From the NCBI GenBank assembly GCA_000750105.3, contig JPHH03000048.1, positions 62,001 through 126,000 on the forward strand: DNA of 64,000 nucleotides, read 5' to 3'. A model generated the notes under the pieces. It was not told where the DNA came from and made no database searches. It was given only the letters and a program-made list of their open reading frames with translations. Below, piece after piece: positions 1-9,240 of this stretch. Each line of letters begins with the position of its first letter. The stretch's first letter is position 1. The translations under genes were made by a program, and so were the position numbers. Source of the DNA: Tolypocladium sp. Sup5 PDA-1. Taxonomy: Eukaryota; Ascomycota; Sordariomycetes; Hypocreales; Ophiocordycipitaceae.

Positions 1-1
1 C

Positions 2-232
2 AACTTCGGTCTAGCCGACCACGTATTGCATGATGCGCTAGGTTTCCTCCGAGAGGACTCCGCAGCAAAGGCCGAGGCAAAGATTCCGTGCTGGGTTGGA
101 AGCCTCTTTGACAGGCGTCAACACTTGCCACCTGATCAAATCATAGTGCATTGCGCATTCGATCATACGACTTATGCAGGACTGCCTGAACTTTTGTCCC
201 GCACAGGCATACACACAGGGAGCCGTTTGTGA
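2..232 (+). CDS. Open 3' end of an unidentified reading frame entering from the left edge
   Basis: A frame is open from the first bases of the window to a TGA at 230-232, about 76 codons. It has an internal ATG at 26. The residues (acidic start, then a Trp-Val-Gly-Ser-Leu-Phe stretch and a hydrophilic end) match no family I recognise. It could be the last exon of a gene outside the window or a chance frame. The 175 bp that follow, up to the next gene, show nothing I can name. Confidence 0.25.
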   Translation, partial: NFGLADHVLHDALGFLREDSAAKAEAKIPCWVGSLFDRRQHLPPDQIIVHCAFDHTTYAGLPELLSRTGIHTGSRL

Positions 233-407
233 TTCCTCTATAGTAACGGTGGTTCACACATCATAGGGGAATCGGTTCGTCTACATGTAACTAAAACACC
301 AAAATGATTAGGAAACCTCACTCAGACGGATACAGACCTAACCATCAAATCTCGCTGCGTGCGCCATTACTCAGACACCAACTGCACCGCGCTACCTCAT
401 CTTCGCC

Positions 408-2207
408 ATGCGCTTCTATGCATTTGTTGAGGCGACGATCTTGAGCCTCGTCCTTGGTCTTACGCCGGGCTACCAATCTGCAAACGCCGCCGCATTAGAC
501 GGTACCCTCACTTACCGCTGGAACGGGCCCCCGTCAACCTTTGACTACTCCACGAACGAGCCGACTTCCAGAAATTGGATTGGTCTCTATCGGGCATCTG
601 GTGGTGGCCCGGATGATCAGAAGCATGTCGAAGACTCTCTGGTATGGGCTTATGCTCCGAACCAAGCGGGGTCAATACGGCTATCTACTTTGGCGTTGTC
701 GCCTGGAAAGTATAAAGCCTACTTTCTCGCGAATGATGAGTACAAGTGGTTAGCGAACCCCATCGAGGTTGTCCTGTCTCATGCGGGAGGCTCGCTTTCT
801 CTTGCAAGCGACAAGTCTCCATTTACGTTTAAGTATTCGACCGCGTCGCCCAAGCCGAAGAACTGGATTGGCATCTATTACGCTTACGGAGGTGGGCCAG
901 ATAACCAGTCACGCGTGACTGGTTCTTTGGTATGGGATTGGGCCCCAGACGGAGAAGGGACGGTGCATCTTCCTGTCTCCAAGCTGCAGCCGGGTAGCTA
1001 CAAGGCCTACTTCCTCGGAGACAATGGATTCGAATGGTTTGCCGACCCTATCGAAGTCTTTCTTCCAGGAGATGGTCCTCTGAACTTTATTGTGTCGAAA
1101 TTCAAGACGAAAAATGCCCGGCAGGGGGATCCTTTCAAGGCGAGCATTCATGGCCTTCTCGCCAACCCCCACGACGCAAAACCCCAATTCTCCAAGACGA
1201 GTGCCTCGACAGGTGCTGACTGGGTCCAAGTATCTGTTGATGGGACATTATCCGGAACTCCAAAGACGTCCACGGGTACCACGAAGGTCACCATCGAAGC
1301 AACCGGGTCCAACGGGTCCAAAGCTCAATTGGAAGTCACCATTCCGGTCCTCGGCTCAGGCTCTCTACTGGTTAGAGAGCTGAGTGTCATGTCTTACAAC
1401 CTGTGGTTTGGGGGCACTCAGGTCAACGACTACCACAACAAGCAGATTCGTTTCCTCAGCAGCAGTGGTGTGGATATCGTCGGACTTCAAGAGAGCACGG
1501 ACGGTCATGCGATCCGGTTGGCACAGGCACTAGGCTGGAACTACTGGCAGGGCAACGATGTCGGCATAATCTCTCGCTACCCTATTGTGGAGGTATATCC
1601 GGCGACTTCAAATGCAGGTGCCGTACGGATCGCGCTGGACGGCGACAAGCAAGTCATCGTGTGGAATGCCCACTTGGGTTACACACCATACGGCCCGTAC
1701 GACTTCTGCTTCGATAACATGGACAAAGATGTGGTTATAACCCGCGAGGCTCAGTCTGGTCGTACCGGACAGATGATCGAGATCATGGACCGTATGAAGG
1801 ACGAGCTAAAACGTGCGGATAAGATCCCTGTCCTGCTCACAGGAGACTTCAACGCACCGTCGCACCTGGACTGGACCGACTCCGGGAAACAGCTACACTG
1901 TGGCGTGGGATCTGTTCTTTGGCCCACGTCGATGTACCCGATGATGGCAGGGCTGGTCGACTCATACAGAGTGATCCACAGAGATCCGGTAGCCCAGCCC
2001 GGCATTACTTGGTCGCCGATCTATCTCAGCAACAACGGACGACCCGAGCCCAAGGACCGCATAGACTTCATCTTCCACAAAGGCCTGCAGGTGCTCCAGT
2101 CCGATACCGTTGTCATCGGAAACCCGAAGTCTGAGCCGAACCATCAAGACAATGAATGGACATCGGACCACGCAGCAGTGAAGGCCATTTTCAAGATGCC
2201 TGCTTAG
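408..2207 (+). CDS. Secreted endonuclease/exonuclease/phosphatase-fold protein with duplicated N-terminal domain
   Basis: Single-exon 599-residue protein. Residues 1-28 form a signal peptide with a hydrophobic core, so secretion is likely. Two similar segments of about 90 residues follow (roughly 33-122 and 130-219). Both carry an N-W-I-G-L/I-Y motif, a G-G-G-P-D turn, S-L-V-W and Y-K-A-Y-F-L, and resemble a SKICH-like or immunoglobulin-like beta module repeated in tandem. Residues about 228-315 look like a cadherin/He_PIG-type beta domain. From about 323 the endonuclease/exonuclease/phosphatase fold begins: M-S-Y-N-L-W (Asn331), V-G-L-Q-E-S (metal-binding Glu362), G-D-F-N-A and a terminal S-D-H. 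Family members are Mg-dependent phosphodiesterases or phosphatases such as DNase I and sphingomyelinases. The substrate here is unknown. The start follows directly on a signal sequence and no other in-frame ATG fits. Confidence 0.85.
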   Translation: MRFYAFVEATILSLVLGLTPGYQSANAAALDGTLTYRWNGPPSTFDYSTNEPTSRNWIGLYRASGGGPDDQKHVEDSLVWAYAPNQAGSIRLSTLALSPGKYKAYFLANDEYKWLANPIEVVLSHAGGSLSLASDKSPFTFKYSTASPKPKNWIGIYYAYGGGPDNQSRVTGSLVWDWAPDGEGTVHLPVSKLQPGSYKAYFLGDNGFEWFADPIEVFLPGDGPLNFIVSKFKTKNARQGDPFKASIHGLLANPHDAKPQFSKTSASTGADWVQVSVDGTLSGTPKTSTGTTKVTIEATGSNGSKAQLEVTIPVLGSGSLLVRELSVMSYNLWFGGTQVNDYHNKQIRFLSSSGVDIVGLQESTDGHAIRLAQALGWNYWQGNDVGIISRYPIVEVYPATSNAGAVRIALDGDKQVIVWNAHLGYTPYGPYDFCFDNMDKDVVITREAQSGRTGQMIEIMDRMKDELKRADKIPVLLTGDFNAPSHLDWTDSGKQLHCGVGSVLWPTSMYPMMAGLVDSYRVIHRDPVAQPGITWSPIYLSNNGRPEPKDRIDFIFHKGLQVLQSDTVVIGNPKSEPNHQDNEWTSDHAAVKAIFKMPA

Positions 2208-3604
2208 CATTGACGGGAAATGGGTATGGACTCTGTTGGAGCAGCGCAAACTACTTGTCACGAGGGAGACTTCAGGCTGTCACTCAAGGCCCTTCTTGTG
2301 CGCTGGAGTGTACACCAAGTTGGGTCCGTTGAGCTACCCGTACCCTTTTCAATAGACTCTTTTCAATTGAAAGAAGCCGGTTGCACTTCGATTGGTTGCC
2401 GGAAGAAAGAGTGCTCATGTGCATCAATTTGTCACCTTGACCGTTCAAGCCGCGACGCCATTACGCCTTGGAATCGAGGGGAACCTTTGCCCTGCACCAT
2501 AGGTTGCCATGCTATGACGTGCCGCGTTGCAAGTATCCACCATTAGTAGACATTTTCTTTGGTTATTCGATATGCCCATTAGCACGCTTGGCACGCTGTC
2601 TGTACATACGTATCCCCAAACTGCACATGTGTCACGCGATGTTCCTGTCTCCGGCCTGCGGCGGCGGCGTTGACGGGGCGGCCGAAGTAGCTGGTAGCTA
2701 ATCATCTTCACCATTAGCGATGCCGTTGGCCGGGGGTGGGGGCTGCGAGCCAAGGCGGTCGATCCATACGAATGCTAGCCAATCACCTTCGCCGTCAGCC
2801 GTCACCACGGCTCCTAATCCGGAAGTGTCCGAGCCGCACCTGGCAGGGGGGCCCATGGCGCAGCAACGGCTGGCGGAGTAGTTCGTAAAAGTTCCTTCAA
2901 TACGAGCAAAACGCATCCTCAGCCCTGGCCCTCCAATGGCTGTCATTGGGCCCAACCCCTTTCTGGTGCCACTAAAGATGCAGCTCGGGTCAGCTCCGTG
3001 ACTATCCGCGGAACTTGACAGGCATCTTGCTGGAGTCTAGGCTCGGTGCCCCGTATTGTGTCTTTCTGCAAATTGGCAGCGACAGCCTCCGATGCAGAAA
3101 ATCTCTCCTGACGGCCACTTGCCCTCGTACTCGTACAATGTGGCAGGAAACAAGAGTCCGAAGTGCTGTGCTGACCCATCTCAAGTCGACACAAGCAACC
3201 CCCGTTTGTCCCAGCCGTTGCCTTGTAAGAAGAGCATCAGCAGCTGTACGAGTAGACTTCGCAGCACCCGGCCTACGGCCCTCCTCAACTTTACCTGGAA
3301 ATTAGAATGTACAATGTGCCGCTGTTACCGGGCAAGGCGTATGCTAGACGAACGAGCCTGCCACGAGCCTACCACCTAGGGATTTTAGTGGGAAGATGCC
3401 CACTCCTTGTCCTCGTGTCCTGCTACTGGATTAGGGTTAGTTCGAGGCACACCTTGGGCAGTGGAAACATGCCGCCTCTGAATGGTCGTGGGGGCTTCCG
3501 ATAGTCATAAAATACTCGTGGTTCTTTCAGCAGCCACAACTCTGCAAGACCGGGCTACACCAACTTTTCGCAGATGATCACGTCGCCGCGGCGCACGAAT
3601 CGAC
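2208..3604. other. Intergenic region, no gene recognised
   Basis: 1.4 kb between two same-strand genes. Short open frames occur on both strands (for example 2698-2955 on the minus strand) but none has a recognisable motif. The last 60 bp presumably hold the promoter and leader of the sulfatase gene. Confidence 0.5.
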
Positions 3605-6211
3605 ATGGCCAACGACTCGACTCGTCGCTTCGGTGGCATTCGATCTTCTCGCTTTACTTGCCAGCGATTTGTGCTCGTTGCTGCCTCCCGCTTCAGCCAC
3701 CGGCGGCTCATGTACAACGTCGCCTCCCGCTTTGCCAACCGTCGATTTATCTTTGCCGTCGCGACTGTTTCTGCCCTCGGCGCCAAAGTGGTGCACATCT
3801 ACGCCCATCTCACCGCGCTGGGCACAGCTGATGTGCTGCTCTGGGGGCTTTCGTTCTTTGCCCAAGATACAGCACTTCTGCTGCTGCTGCGGCTGCTGTT
3901 GGACGAGCAGCTATTTTCAACAAGACGATGGCTCCAGGTCGCCGCTACAACCGTCGCCACCATCGCGACAACTTTGACGTACATCCTGGCGGCCGTCAAT
4001 ATCTCATTCTTTGCGGTGGCCGGCTCGGAGGTTCATTGGCGCAACATTGGCTTCGTCGGCGACCGGTCTTCGCGCAAGGTGCTGCTCTCGGGGCTCGCTT
4101 CTTGCATACTGGTCGGGGCCGCGGTGATCGCTGTGAGCTGGGCCGTGCAGGGAACCTGCTATGCATTGGCGGGCATTACTCAGGATATTGTGATGTGGCC
4201 TTTGGCTCGTCTTGTCTCAACCATACGCCGCCGCCTGCCGCAAAGCGCCAACTATGCCCACATCCAGCAGCATGATGACGAGGGCACGACACATCACGAG
4301 TCCAAGGACGACTTCGACCCCGACGATGGCGATCGGCTGCCGACTTCGACATGGACGAAGATCTTGTATACGCTGTTCAGTGTCATAATACTCCTTCAGG
4401 CTTTTTTGTCTATTGCCCGGCCTGCAGAGAGCTCCCTGACTTTTATGTCATGGACTTTGCCGTTACTGCCCTTGGTGGACTTCGCGCACTCGTCGCCGAG
4501 CCTTGCTGGCTTGCTCCCATTCCATGGTAACAGCATCAACCGCCAGTGGGACAGCCGCACCGCCCTCGCCAAGCCCGTACCTTTTCCTTGGCTTCCCAAC
4601 GGCGCTCCTCTTGCAGGCTTTGGGGACTGGTATGAGCCAGACAAGGAGCACTATAGCGCAGCTGAGGATCCCCTGAGAATCTCCAATATAGAGGACGACC
4701 TACTTCCTGGACTTCGCGAAAAGCTCGCGGATATCAAGATCCGACATGTGGTTTTGCTAAAACTCGAAAGCACCAGAAAAGACGTGTTCCCTATCAAGAA
4801 GAACGGCTATATTTGGGAGCGTTTAGCTGGCACCTTTGCAGACAAGTTTCCGGAAGAGGCGCAAGAGAGGTTCGCCACGCTAACGCCCACTGCAAACCTC
4901 CTTACTGGAGACTATAATGATGGGTTTGAGCACGCCGAGAAGAGGCGGCGGGGTGGCCTCAACTTCAACAACGCCTATACGACTGCAACCTATACGCTGA
5001 AGAGCATGACCGGCACGCTGTGTGGGATCACTCCGCTGGTCGCTGATTTCAACGTCGAGTTCCAGAACCACATCTATCAGCCGTGTTTGCCTCACATTTT
5101 CGAGGCCTTCAACGAGCTAGAGCGCAGCAACAACAATGCCACTCATGATTTCACTTCGTTCAAGTGGCGATCAAGCTTGATCCAGTCTATCACCGATACG
5201 TATGATAAGCAGGATCTCCAGATGCCTTTCTTAGGCTACTCAGCGGAAAACTTTATCTACAAAGAGTACCTCAAGAACGACTCTGCTAAGTTTGGCAAGG
5301 TTGACCTCCCCGATATCAACTACTACGGCATGGCCGAGGTTGCTGTCGAAGACTACATGAGAGATGCCTTTGTGCTGGCAAAGGAGAATAACGAAAGAGT
5401 CTTCCTAACGCATTTTACAAGCACAACTCATCACCCGTTCGCGATTCCGGAGGAAGAAAAATACGTCCCCCTATCGAATGACGCGCTAGGCGATCTATCC
5501 CACTATGTGAACTCTGTCGGATATGTCGACCGCTGGCTAGGTCGAATACTAGGCATTCTCGACGAGCAGAAAGTTACCAATGAGACCCTACTTATTCTAG
5601 TTGGTGATCACGGTATATCTGTGGCGGAAAACAATGGCGTCACGCCGTATTACAACCCAAATATCGGCAACTTCCACGTTCCTCTAGTCGTTTCGCACCC
5701 CCACCTACCGCAGATTGACATTGACGATGCGGTAGAATCACTGCAGATTCTTCCGAGCATCTTGGACTTGCTTTTGGAAACCGGCTCGTTATCAGAGCCA
5801 CAGAGTCAGGCTGCGCACGACTTGGTCCGGAACTACGAAGGGCAGTCTCTTATTCGGCCGCTGCGCAACTTCTCTAACGACACTGGAGAGGGACATGCAT
5901 ACTGGCAGTTTACGATTATGAATCCCGGTCGTGCCATGCTCGCTGTTCGCGACGCCCGCCAACCAAACTGGCGCCTGATTGTACCTGCTGTCGAAAATGT
6001 CGAGTGGCGGTTTACAGACCTCGGCCCGGATCCGCACGAGGACCAGCCAACGCTGGCGTTTGGCTTCTTTTCCTTCATGCGCAAGGTTGAGGACAAGCAT
6101 GGCATTGAAGCGGCCAGATGGGCAGAGGAGGCTGCTTTCATGTCGCGCTGGTGGGTGGAGGAAAACAGGAAGCGTTATCGGTACGACCCGGATCTAATTC
6201 AAAACAACTGA
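3605..6211 (+). CDS. Membrane-anchored sulfatase/LTA-synthase-like phosphohydrolase family protein
   Basis: Single-exon 868-residue protein. The N-terminal third holds several hydrophobic segments (about residues 45-185 and 250-290) interrupted by a hydrophilic, acidic and His-rich loop, so it is an integral membrane protein. The C-terminal part is an alkaline-phosphatase-superfamily sulfatase domain: a hydrophobic strand ending in L-E-S-T-R near residue 382 (nucleophile region), a segment with L-L-T-G-D-Y, H-F-T-S-T-T-H-H-P-F near 603, and the metal-binding G-D-H-G near 666. This arrangement (membrane segments followed by an extracytoplasmic sulfatase fold) matches fungal sulfatase-domain proteins distantly related to bacterial lipoteichoic acid synthases. 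The reaction is not deducible, and a phospho- or sulfo-ester transfer at the membrane or wall face is possible. ATG 3605 is the first in frame. Leader bases are GC-rich. Confidence 0.85.
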   Translation: MANDSTRRFGGIRSSRFTCQRFVLVAASRFSHRRLMYNVASRFANRRFIFAVATVSALGAKVVHIYAHLTALGTADVLLWGLSFFAQDTALLLLLRLLLDEQLFSTRRWLQVAATTVATIATTLTYILAAVNISFFAVAGSEVHWRNIGFVGDRSSRKVLLSGLASCILVGAAVIAVSWAVQGTCYALAGITQDIVMWPLARLVSTIRRRLPQSANYAHIQQHDDEGTTHHESKDDFDPDDGDRLPTSTWTKILYTLFSVIILLQAFLSIARPAESSLTFMSWTLPLLPLVDFAHSSPSLAGLLPFHGNSINRQWDSRTALAKPVPFPWLPNGAPLAGFGDWYEPDKEHYSAAEDPLRISNIEDDLLPGLREKLADIKIRHVVLLKLESTRKDVFPIKKNGYIWERLAGTFADKFPEEAQERFATLTPTANLLTGDYNDGFEHAEKRRRGGLNFNNAYTTATYTLKSMTGTLCGITPLVADFNVEFQNHIYQPCLPHIFEAFNELERSNNNATHDFTSFKWRSSLIQSITDTYDKQDLQMPFLGYSAENFIYKEYLKNDSAKFGKVDLPDINYYGMAEVAVEDYMRDAFVLAKENNERVFLTHFTSTTHHPFAIPEEEKYVPLSNDALGDLSHYVNSVGYVDRWLGRILGILDEQKVTNETLLILVGDHGISVAENNGVTPYYNPNIGNFHVPLVVSHPHLPQIDIDDAVESLQILPSILDLLLETGSLSEPQSQAAHDLVRNYEGQSLIRPLRNFSNDTGEGHAYWQFTIMNPGRAMLAVRDARQPNWRLIVPAVENVEWRFTDLGPDPHEDQPTLAFGFFSFMRKVEDKHGIEAARWAEEAAFMSRWWVEENRKRYRYDPDLIQNN

Positions 6212-6439
6212 TTGTATACTGTGGTCAACTTGGTCTTCTGGCACATCTTGTTTTGTATACTGTTGAAAAAACGAGGGCTAGTGCAGGTGTTAAGGTTTAT
6301 TCTGCCTCTGCTTTCTATTGTCCGCTGCTATCCTATTTCTTTATCTGTATATTTAGCGATTTAGCACTTCGGCACCTCGGCAGCATAACACGATAGATCC
6401 CAAGTCCTAGTGCATGCAGTATTTGCCTCTTAAGTATGA

Positions 6440-8090
6440 CACTATATAGATAAATCCTCCGATTCATGTCTGCAAGCACGTTGCGTCGTATAACTGGTTG
6501 GACAAGAAGGGGTCAGAGACGATCATTCTAATCCCGGGTAGGAACATGTCGTCTCTTCTCCGCAGCCAGACATTAACGCTCTTCGTAGGCAAGCCTCCTC
6601 TTTGGACTCCTACTATGCCAAGGTCAGTCCAGCTTTGCGAAGACAGCGGGGAGTCCTTCCGCTATAAGAACGCGGCCTGGTTTCCCAAGCACCCCCTGGA
6701 GCCCGCCGTCGCCGCCTGCCTGGCAGCATCTCCCGACCGTCCCTCCGATATTAAGGTTGTGGTACGTAGAAGCACCTTGGGCAACCTGCTTCGACTTAGA
6801 ATATTTGTAATACGGTCTTCTTCGCCCGGCGAGAAACTCCCAGACAGAGCTTATTCCCGGTATCCGCGGGTACGGCTCCTCGTTTCCCGAAGCGTTTACT
6901 ACAGAGGTGCCCGTAATTAGGGGCTCTGCGTCCTACTAGTATATTCTCCGCTATACTTTCGGCAGACTTACTTTCCTGTAGTTCGAAGCCGATAGATATT
7001 TTGACGGGGAAGACGGACACACCCCACGACAGTGCAAGGGGGCCCAGACTATTCTACATATATATAAGAGACGTAACTTCCTATTGAGCCTTACAGGAGG
7101 CACGCTTTGCAGAATTAATGTGCCTACGGGTGCCCTTTCTTCCCCAAATCGTCGCTAAGATGAGTATAAATAAGTGAGGCCACTTAGCTAAGTGAGTGAA
7201 AATGAGATAAATAACCCCTATTAGTCTTGAGACTACGAGCAACTCGTAGCTGCTTCTGAGCCTTCTGAATAGATGGTCTTCGTAAGTCAAATCCCCTTTG
7301 AGTGACTGTTGACACCCGGGACCCGTTGAGTGTAGTCTCTCCGAGACGTGCAAATGGCGTCCTTTCTGTGTGCGTGTTTCACTCTATTACAATATCTTAA
7401 GGTTAGGACCACTAACTCAAGTCTATATATTCTATGAATGCAGTACGACTATAGGCAGTTTAAAGATAGCTTATTAGCAACAATCTCCGCCTATGTCTAT
7501 AAACGAGCCTACTAGCTTACTCTTCGATAATATTTTCACTAATTAGCGGTAGCCCACTACCTAACCCTCTAAGCTTTGACTCGGCGTTAGTAGAAGCCTT
7601 ATGGACTAGTCCTAGGTCTTTAACCTAAAGACATAAAGTATCCGCACAGCAATTACTTAGCCCTAGAGCTACCACGGCTATGGTTTTCTCGGATTCCTAA
7701 CTTTATTCTAGCTTTCCATAAACGCGGCCTAACGTCCGCGAGGCTTTAGGGCAGTAGGACGTTCAGCATAATAACTAAACTAGCTGGCTAGCGGCCCTAG
7801 TAGGACGGATTATAGGCCTTTCTTCGTTAATAAAGGCCAGCAATAGCAAGCTCAAGATCTACTACAACGTCGTTAGAAGACTAGACGTGCGGAGGCAGCT
7901 CCCGGATACGGAGGATATTTTGCCAGAAAGCCTGAGGGCGAGCTAGGAGCAGCGTCTAATAGAGGACCCCGTGAGCCTCTCTATGATGGCGATCAAGATA
8001 GGATGAGCTCATTCAAGTGGGATAGCGACAAGGACCTTACTGCCTGGTCTGAGCCCTATGCGTATTGTGGCGAATGTAGTCAATTAGTGA
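6440..8090 (+). pseudogene. RIP-degraded copy of a large fungal protein family often labelled geranylgeranyl pyrophosphate synthetase
   Basis: Reading across three frames recovers a nearly full-length ancestral protein. An N-terminal block with A-S-Y-N-W-L-D (from 6483) ends at P-G, where a clean 51-bp intron lies (GT at 6538, TAG at 6586-6588). Then come K-P-P-L-W-T-P, H-P-L-E-P and S-T-L-G-N-L-L. After a deletion and frameshift come E-L-I-P-G-I-R-G-Y-G and S-F-P-E-A, later E-L-P-R-L-W and I-P-N-F-I-L-A-F-H, and finally a Ser/Asp-rich tail with Y-C-G-E-C. These are hallmarks of an abundant fungal family commonly misnamed as prenyl synthetase and of unproven function. The middle is full of TAG/TAA, and TpA is far commoner than ApT (about 16 to 4 in 7561-7680), as after RIP. 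Family assignment rests on memory of motifs. Confidence 0.6.
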
Positions 8091-8259
8091 GATGCAGGAG
8101 GATGCCATGCCACTCAATTAGCTGTATTTGATGTTTCTGCAGCTTTAACTCAGTTGACGCGTGACTCGCAAGTCCAGAGTTGCATGGCTTCCTTATAAAG
8201 CTTTCAGAATCCCTTACATGCGAGCATGAACGCCATTGGCTACTTTGCAAAGTTTGGCA
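8091..8259. other. Short gap between two decayed genes
   Basis: Tail-to-tail junction of the plus-strand relic ending near 8090 and the minus-strand epimerase relic. No separate feature is seen. Confidence 0.4.
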
Positions 8260-9240
8260 GACTACTGCTTTGGTTCGCAATGTTTGAGCGCCTCACGCTC
8301 TTTTTCTGGATCCAGCACGACCCTAATATTCGACGGTGTCTCTATGTCATCTAGCGTCTTTATCTGGTTCTACGTATCTATGATCGTCTTTTTCGCAGTT
8401 CGGACCTTTATACCCGTATTGCTCGCCTTGGTTATATTAGTTGCGTAAGAGTAGTCATCCGGTATAAGCTACATTAGCAAGTCGACCCATGCCCCGATGC
8501 CTGCCTCCGTAATCTTTTCCGGCTCTAGCTAGCAGAGCTGTGCACGTCCGCTGGTACTCTTGTTTACCGGATTGAAAAGGTCGCCTATAGATATATGCTT
8601 TCTTTCGGACGCGAGATTGAAGGGTCCCTCTAACTTCTTCTCCGCTGCGTCGATAATGAAGTTGGCCAGGTCTTTCCCGTCAATGAACTGCAACGCTAGT
8701 AGATCTTTCGGACCGGGAGCTAAAGTCCGGGCACCTTTGTCCATGCGCTGAAGACACTACGGCAGCCGCCATGCGCCTTTGTAAGGACCCAAAATGACAC
8801 CAGGTCTGACGAGTGTTGTTGTTACTCCAGATTGTAAAGCATACCGCTTACCGCGAACCTTATCCTGTATCGTCTTCTTCTTAGGGTCAAAGATAGGCGT
8901 CGACTCTGAGTAAGGAGCAGATATATCCTTGATGTTATAGACGCTAACGCTCGAGACGTAAATATACTGCCCTATGCGAATACGAAGGGTATCCACGGCG
9001 GAACTTAACGGCGACTGGAATAGTGGACCATGTATCAATAACGGCGTCGAATGATAGGCCGTGCAAGCCCGAGTAGCCCCCTGGTGCAAGTCGGTTTCTA
9101 ATGATTGTATTGACGCCCTTGTGTACGGTTGCCGTTTCGTGGCCGCGATTGAAGAGCGTCACGTCGTGACCTCTGGCGACGGCCTCCTCGGCGGCGTGCC
9201 GGCCGACAAACTTAGTACCCCCGAGAATAAGAATCTTCAT
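8260..9240 (-). pseudogene. NAD-dependent epimerase/dehydratase (extended SDR) pseudogene
   Basis: The minus strand from 9240 encodes a classic Rossmann start: I-L-I-L-G-G-T-K-F-V-G-R, then A-R-G-H-D-V-T-L-F-N-R-G. It continues to D-A-V-I-D-T near 9030. After a frameshift around 9000-9020 the protein goes on in another frame with Y-I-Y-V-S-S-V-S-V-Y, L-V-R-P-G-V-I-L-G-P, L-A-P-G-P-K-D and Q-F-I-D-G-K-D-L-A. That second frame runs to about 8260 through four or more TAG codons (8754-8756, 8529-8531 and two further down). Two of the latter sit where the family has Trp, consistent with TGG to TAG transitions. Length without breaks would be about 325 residues, the normal size. Family: extended short-chain dehydrogenases close to bacterial sugar-epimerase-like reductases. 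Non-functional as written. Confidence 0.75.

Noticed and set aside
2698..2955. Small minus-strand open frame of 85 codons as a secreted protein gene
   Set aside because: No signal peptide, no conserved motif, and a similar number of chance frames in the same GC-rich gap.
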